A DNA stretch of 35,183 bases from Staphylococcus ureilyticus. GTDB lineage: Bacteria; Bacillota; Bacilli; Staphylococcales; Staphylococcaceae. The position numbers were made by a program, and so were the translations under genes. Below are positions 29,949-35,183 of the stretch, one piece after another; the first letter of the stretch is position 1; each line of letters begins with the position of its first letter. The stretch covers positions 1 to 35,183 of the forward strand of contig NZ_PPRL01000062.1 in assembly GCF_002902235.1 (NCBI RefSeq). The letters are read 5' to 3'. The notes below the pieces were generated by a model. It did no database searches. It was not told where the DNA came from and was given only the letters and a program-made list of their open reading frames with translations.

Positions 29949-30809
29949 TTATTTAGCTCTATTTGATGTACCAAACTCTTTAATTTTACCCACTACTGTT
30001 GTTTTAATCGCTTCACGTGCTGGTCCTAAATACTTACGAGGATCATACATTTCTTTATCATTGTCTAAAGCTTCACGTACTGCTTTTGCAGAAGCAATTT
30101 GATTTTCTGTATTAACATTGATTTTTGCAGTGCCAAATGGAATCGCTTTTTGAATATCTTTAGTTGGGATACCAGTTCCACCATGTAATACTAATGGTAA
30201 GCCAGTTGAAGCACCAATTTCTTCCATTTCTTTAAATCCTAATTTTGGTTCACCTTTATATGGTCCGTGAACTGAACCTAATGCTGGTGCTAAAGTATCA
30301 ATACCTGTTCTTTCAACAAGCTCTTGACATTCTTTAGGATCTGCATAAATAACACCTTCAGCAACAACATCGTCTTCTTGTCCACCTACTGTACCTAATT
30401 CAGCTTCTACTGATACACCATGTTCGTGAGCGTATTCAACTACTTTTGATGTAATTGCTACGTTATCTTCAAATGACTCATGAGAAGCATCAATCATAAC
30501 TGATGTAAATCCAGCATCGATAGCTTCTTTACATTTATCAAAACTTGAACCATGGTCTAAGTGAATTGCCACTGGAACCGTAATTTCTTTATCGTGCATT
30601 AATCCTTCTACCATTTTAACTACTGTATAGAATCCGCCCATATAACGTGCTGCACCTTCAGAAACTCCTAAAATAACTGGAGCATTTTCTTCTTGTGAAG
30701 CTTCCAATATCGCTTGTGTAAATTCTAAGTTATTTAAGTTGTATTGGCCAACCGCATAACCATTTTCTTTTGCATCGATTAACATTTCTTTCATTGAAAC
30801 TAAAGGCAT
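29949..30809 (-). CDS. fba: Class II fructose-bisphosphate aldolase
   Basis: This 286-residue zinc enzyme splits fructose 1,6-bisphosphate in glycolysis and joins trioses in gluconeogenesis. The zinc-binding and catalytic HLDHG is at 83-87, with further His in [11 protein letters not shown] and [10 protein letters not shown] (near 179 and 208). The length is typical of the FbaA type. AGGAGG precedes the ATG. An extended -10 promoter lies upstream, and a near-consensus cre site sits just beyond it toward the divergent gene. Confidence 0.97.
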   Translation of the reverse strand: MPLVSMKEMLIDAKENGYAVGQYNLNNLEFTQAILEASQEENAPVILGVSEGAARYMGGFYTVVKMVEGLMHDKEITVPVAIHLDHGSSFDKCKEAIDAGFTSVMIDASHESFEDNVAITSKVVEYAHEHGVSVEAELGTVGGQEDDVVAEGVIYADPKECQELVERTGIDTLAPALGSVHGPYKGEPKLGFKEMEEIGASTGLPLVLHGGTGIPTKDIQKAIPFGTAKINVNTENQIASAKAVREALDNDKEMYDPRKYLGPAREAIKTTVVGKIKEFGTSNRAK

Positions 30810-30853
30810 GAAAGTTCCTCCTTAGTGCATTGAGCACATATTTTTACAATTTA

Positions 30854-30862
30854 ATTATATCA
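30854..30862 (-). promoter_or_regulatory. Extended -10 promoter of fba
   Basis: TGATATAAT on the minus strand (30862-30854) is an extended -10 with no clear -35 at 17 bases. The leader is about 40 bases. Confidence 0.6.
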
Positions 30863-30895
30863 AAATCCCAAACAATTTGCATTCTTCTATTCATT

Positions 30896-30909
30896 TGTAA
30901 GCGTTTTTA
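30896..30909. promoter_or_regulatory. Near-consensus cre site between fba and the DUF2529 gene
   Basis: TGTAAGCGTTTTTA matches TGWAANCGNTNWCA at 13 of 14 positions. It lies about 50 bases upstream of the predicted fba start (an activation position) and about 60 bases upstream of the divergent promoter -35. CcpA control of fba is the simplest reading. Confidence 0.55.
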
Positions 30910-30969
30910 ATTTATTTTTTAATTTATTCCATTTAAATCAGTCTTTAGCATTCATACTTTTATATAAAA

Positions 30970-30998
30970 TTGCAATATTTTCTATCATTATTTAAAAT
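30970..30998 (+). promoter_or_regulatory. Sigma-A promoter of the DUF2529 gene
   Basis: TTGCAA (30970-30975) and TAAAAT (30993-30998) are 17 bases apart, with a start near 31005, just before the ribosome binding site. Confidence 0.65.
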
Positions 30999-31028
30999 AA
31001 GTTGAGTGAATAGAACGGAGGTACATAT

Positions 31029-31550
31029 ATGTCTAAAATTTTAAACACACAATTAAATGGTGTTTTCAATCGAATTGAAGCACAAGATTTAGATATTCAA
31101 ATGGCAGCTCAATGCTTAATTCAAGCAATAGGCGGAGAAGGTAATGTGTTTGTTAAAGGTTATGGGGACTTGAATTTTTTTGAAAATTATATTTTAAATA
31201 GTAATGAAAAGTTAGAATCTAGTGTTGCATTATCCTCACTTAATACATTCGAAGATATTGACACAACAGATAGAGTGTTTCTTTTTTCCCCTTACTATAC
31301 TGAGAATGTTGAAAATGATGTTAAGTCATTAATTGCAAATGATGTAGACTTTGTCTTAATTTGTAATAAACCAAAAACAGGAAATTTTCCAGATCATTTA
31401 TTTCATTTTGTTAATCTAAGTACACCAAGACCTATTGTGTATACCGAAGATTACGATAAAATTGTTATACCACATCCAATTGCATTCAACTACATTTATT
31501 ATGATATATATACACAAATGGTTGAAATGGTTAGAGATTTAAATCTTTAA
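31029..31550 (+). CDS. DUF2529 family protein (YwjG-like)
   Basis: This 173-residue soluble protein fits DUF2529, represented in B. subtilis by YwjG beside pyrG and fbaA. Its function is not known. The middle region (AIGGEGNVFVKGYGDL, about 32-47, and TDRVFLFSPYY) has the alternating pattern of a sugar-isomerase-like (SIS) fold. No signal peptide or membrane helix was seen. CGGAGG precedes the ATG. It is one of few plus-strand genes in the right part, divergent from fba and convergent with pyrG, and ends at a strong shared terminator. Confidence 0.8.
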   Translation: MSKILNTQLNGVFNRIEAQDLDIQMAAQCLIQAIGGEGNVFVKGYGDLNFFENYILNSNEKLESSVALSSLNTFEDIDTTDRVFLFSPYYTENVENDVKSLIANDVDFVLICNKPKTGNFPDHLFHFVNLSTPRPIVYTEDYDKIVIPHPIAFNYIYYDIYTQMVEMVRDLNL

Positions 31551-31607
31551 CATCTAAATCACTATTATTCTTCATATCTCATCAAATTTAATAAACAAAC
31601 TAACTTT

Positions 31608-31645
31608 AAAAAGGCTGAAACGAATGTCATCGTTTCAGCCTTTTT
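31608..31645. terminator. Bidirectional terminator between the DUF2529 gene and pyrG
   Basis: A perfect 16-bp stem (31608-31623 with 31630-31645) has a 6-base loop and A5/T5 flanks. It serves both convergent genes. Confidence 0.93.
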
Positions 31646-31654
31646 AATCAATAT

Positions 31655-33451
<1,797 letters not shown>

Positions 33452-33533
33452 AATAAAAAAATCGCTCCCTCTCACAGTATTTGCAAGGGGGAGCGTATAA
33501 TATTTATACACGTCGTCCTAATTAAAGGAGCCC
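33452..33533 (-). promoter_or_regulatory. pyrG leader: CTP-sensing reiterative-transcription attenuator
   Basis: The predicted transcript begins 5'-GGGCUCC at 33533, seven bases after the -10. A terminator follows: CGCUCCC (33495-33489) pairs with GGGAGCG (33469-33463), an extra C-G pair lies beyond one mismatch, and a run of U follows (33461-33454). The 5' arm continues into CCUU. In B. subtilis pyrG, low CTP makes polymerase stutter and add extra G at the GGGC start; the poly-G then pairs with the pyrimidine-rich 5' arm and prevents termination. All the needed elements are present here. Confidence 0.85.
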
Positions 33534-33540
33534 GAATAAA

Positions 33541-33568
33541 ATTTTATCATTTTCGCAGAAAAAGTCAA
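33541..33568 (-). promoter_or_regulatory. Sigma-A promoter of pyrG
   Basis: TTGACT (33568-33563) and TAAAAT (33546-33541) are 16 bases apart on the minus strand, with TGA directly before the -10 (extended -10). The start falls on the GGGC required by the attenuator. It begins only 23 bases after the rpoE stop codon. Confidence 0.8.
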
Positions 33569-33590
33569 ATGAATATTGATAGATTATTGA

Positions 33591-34142
33591 TTAATTTTCT
33601 TCGTCTTCTTCGTCTTCTTCCTCTTCATCATATTCATCTTCGTCTTCTTCTAAATCTTCATCTTCGTCATCGTCTTCATCAATAACGATTTCATTTTCAG
33701 GAATCTCTTCGTCAACTTCTTCTTCATCAGGTTCTTCGATTGTCTCTTGGTCATCAGTGACTGCTGGGATGTCATCATCGTCGTCTGCCTCATCTTCACC
33801 AAGTAATTTTAATGTTTTATCTTCTTCATCGTCATCGTCTAAAATGTCGAATTTTTGGATAGTTGGTGCTATTTTTTCTTCAATATCGGCAACTGAATAC
33901 CAATCACGTAAGCCCCATATGTTTTCTCCAACATTTAGGAAACGACCATCTGTGTTTAAGTCTGTATAGAATTGAACAATTCTATTTTCAATTTCGTGGT
34001 CTTCGTAATGACCTAAAGCTTTAAATTCGTCAATAATATCATATAAGTTCATTGTATCGCCTTTTTCAAGTAATAATGTGTAGGCCATATCAATAAATGA
34101 TTTCTCGTCAACCATTTCTTTAGTGTAATCTTGAATTCTCAT
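33591..34142 (-). CDS. rpoE: RNA polymerase delta subunit
   Basis: This 183-residue Gram-positive polymerase subunit aids recycling and initiation specificity. The folded N-terminal HARE-HTH domain (about 1-92, [29 protein letters not shown]) is followed by a long disordered tail (about 99-183) of nearly unbroken Asp and Glu, with one basic hydrophobic patch (KTLKLL, 109-114). The tail DNA consists of repeated GAA/GAT-type codons and may change length by slippage. AAAGGAAG precedes the ATG. A good sigma-A promoter lies upstream. No terminator fits between its stop codon and the pyrG promoter. Confidence 0.96.
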   Translation of the reverse strand: MRIQDYTKEMVDEKSFIDMAYTLLLEKGDTMNLYDIIDEFKALGHYEDHEIENRIVQFYTDLNTDGRFLNVGENIWGLRDWYSVADIEEKIAPTIQKFDILDDDDEEDKTLKLLGEDEADDDDDIPAVTDDQETIEEPDEEEVDEEIPENEIVIDEDDDEDEDLEEDEDEYDEEEEDEEDEEN

Positions 34143-34222
34143 TATTTATTCTTCCTTTCAGAGGCATTTATGCATTTATCCAAATCAGTACTATTCATCT
34201 TAAGTAATAATAACAAAAGTAA

Positions 34223-34251
34223 ATTATAAATGACAATCCCTGATTTCGCAA
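34223..34251 (-). promoter_or_regulatory. Sigma-A promoter of rpoE
   Basis: TTGCGA (34251-34246) and TATAAT (34228-34223) are 17 bases apart on the minus strand, with a start near 34216 and a leader of about 75 bases. It begins immediately after the GNAT gene stop codon, with no terminator between. Confidence 0.75.
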
Positions 34252-34257
34252 ACACTA

Positions 34258-35118
34258 TTAATAATTAATATATTTTTCAAAAACAGAAAAATCTTCTGCC
34301 TTTTCAATTTCAACAAAATTACTGTTTATACATAGTGGTTTTAATTCATTATTTTCCCCATAAAGTGTTATTGTTATTAGTTTTATACCTTCAAAATGTT
34401 TTCGAATATATGTAGGTAATTGTCTCAATGCACTTTCCGCTATACCGTTATGTCTCTCTGCTTTATCAACTTCAATTGAATTAATATTCATACGCTGTTC
34501 ATGTTGCTCAATTGCTATAAAACCTACCTTATTATCGTCTTTCATCATATCAATAATATGCACATCATAAGGTGATGTATCTCCATTTGCTGTTAGCTTT
34601 AAAGAAGATACATGCTTAGAATCTAAATCTAAATAATATAGACGTTCTTTGCCGATCGGGCCTTCTTCTTTTGTGGCAGCATGCATAAAACCTGCACGTT
34701 CATATACATTCCATGCACCTTTATTTTCCGCATCTACAACTAAGTATAAATGATTAAAATTTGGAAATAGCTTTTGAACATATTGTGGCAAATACATCAT
34801 CATTTTTGTACCATACCCAAACCCTTGAAAATCTTCGTTTACAGATAAAGAACGAACATATATAACTTGTTTAGGTGTATCATAGCCTTCATGTTGATAA
34901 TATTGATGTAAGACAAAAAAACCTACTACTTCTCCTTCATCATTCAAAGCAATATTAGCTACTCGGTCGTTATCCTTCAACGCATCACTAAGCACATCTT
35001 TTGGCAATGAAGAATATATCTGTTGGCGCTCACTTAATTTAAAATGACATACAGCTGTTTTATATTTTTCTTCAAAAACTTGTATTGTAATATTTTCAAA
35101 CGTTTCTTTAATAAACAT
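34258..35118 (-). CDS. GNAT-family N-acetyltransferase, tandem domains
   Basis: This 286-residue protein has an intact N-terminal GNAT domain (about 10-165). Its motif A, VRSLSVNEDFQGFGYGTKMM, contains the acetyl-CoA pattern QGFGYG, and ENKGAWNVYERAGF is motif B. A second GNAT-like domain (about 185-286, INSIEVDKAERHNGIAESAL) keeps the fold pattern but has a poorer acetyl-CoA loop, so it may be structural or bind substrate. The acceptor is unknown. The ribosome binding site is a modest AGGGG. It lies upstream of rpoE on the same strand; the promoter is not clear in the 65 bases left in the window. Confidence 0.88.
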   Translation of the reverse strand: MFIKETFENITIQVFEEKYKTAVCHFKLSERQQIYSSLPKDVLSDALKDNDRVANIALNDEGEVVGFFVLHQYYQHEGYDTPKQVIYVRSLSVNEDFQGFGYGTKMMMYLPQYVQKLFPNFNHLYLVVDAENKGAWNVYERAGFMHAATKEEGPIGKERLYYLDLDSKHVSSLKLTANGDTSPYDVHIIDMMKDDNKVGFIAIEQHEQRMNINSIEVDKAERHNGIAESALRQLPTYIRKHFEGIKLITITLYGENNELKPLCINSNFVEIEKAEDFSVFEKYINY

Positions 35119-35183
35119 ATTATATCCCCTATTGTGTTTAACTTTTATTAGTTATTAATACCACTTTTACACTAATATAATCG

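Overview
The window is chromosomal DNA from a Staphylococcus. The DNA is AT-rich, the ribosome binding sites are strong, and the gene order is the Bacillus/Staphylococcus housekeeping order: rpoE-pyrG-DUF2529-fba-murZ, then rho-rpmE2-tdk-prfA-prmC-sua5-ywlE-ywlG-glyA-upp-mnaA-atpIBEFHAGDC, then ywzB-murA-fabZ. SceD, MnaA and the WalR-type box point to staphylococci. From memory, SceD and L31 differ clearly from the S. aureus proteins, so a coagulase-negative species is more likely. That is inference, made without a database search.

Layout. The left end (1-6300) is the more variable part. It holds the tRNA-hydroxylating rhodanese trhO (+), a 660-bp gene-free stretch with a dispersed-repeat-like motif and a candidate small RNA, an AEC-family transporter (+), a YitT-family membrane protein (-), the secreted lytic transglycosylase sceD (-) with a WalR box, a short single-strand DNA-binding protein (-) and ywpF (+). 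From 6300 nearly everything is on the minus strand: ywzB-murA-fabZ (8408-6307), the nine-gene F1Fo ATP synthase operon (15641-8843) and a cell-wall/nucleotide/translation cluster (24041-15797). Then come rho, an aldehyde dehydrogenase, an HxlR regulator, murZ, fba, a divergent DUF2529 gene (+), pyrG, rpoE and a tandem GNAT acetyltransferase.

How the genes fit together. murA and murZ both make the first committed peptidoglycan precursor, mnaA feeds wall teichoic acid, and sceD remodels the finished wall. upp, tdk, glyA and pyrG supply pyrimidine and one-carbon metabolism. prfA, prmC, sua5, rpmE2 and trhO serve translation and tRNA modification. rho and rpoE act on transcription.

No rRNA, tRNA, CRISPR array, insertion sequence or prophage was seen. 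I found no convincing undescribed multi-gene system. The most informative signals are regulatory: a complete pyrG leader of the CTP-sensed reiterative-transcription type (its terminator probably also serves rpoE); two palindromes in front of the HxlR gene plus a related imperfect one on the aldehyde dehydrogenase promoter; a consensus-fitting WalR box before sceD; a near-consensus cre site between the divergent fba and DUF2529 promoters; and several unexplained hairpins and palindromes between genes.
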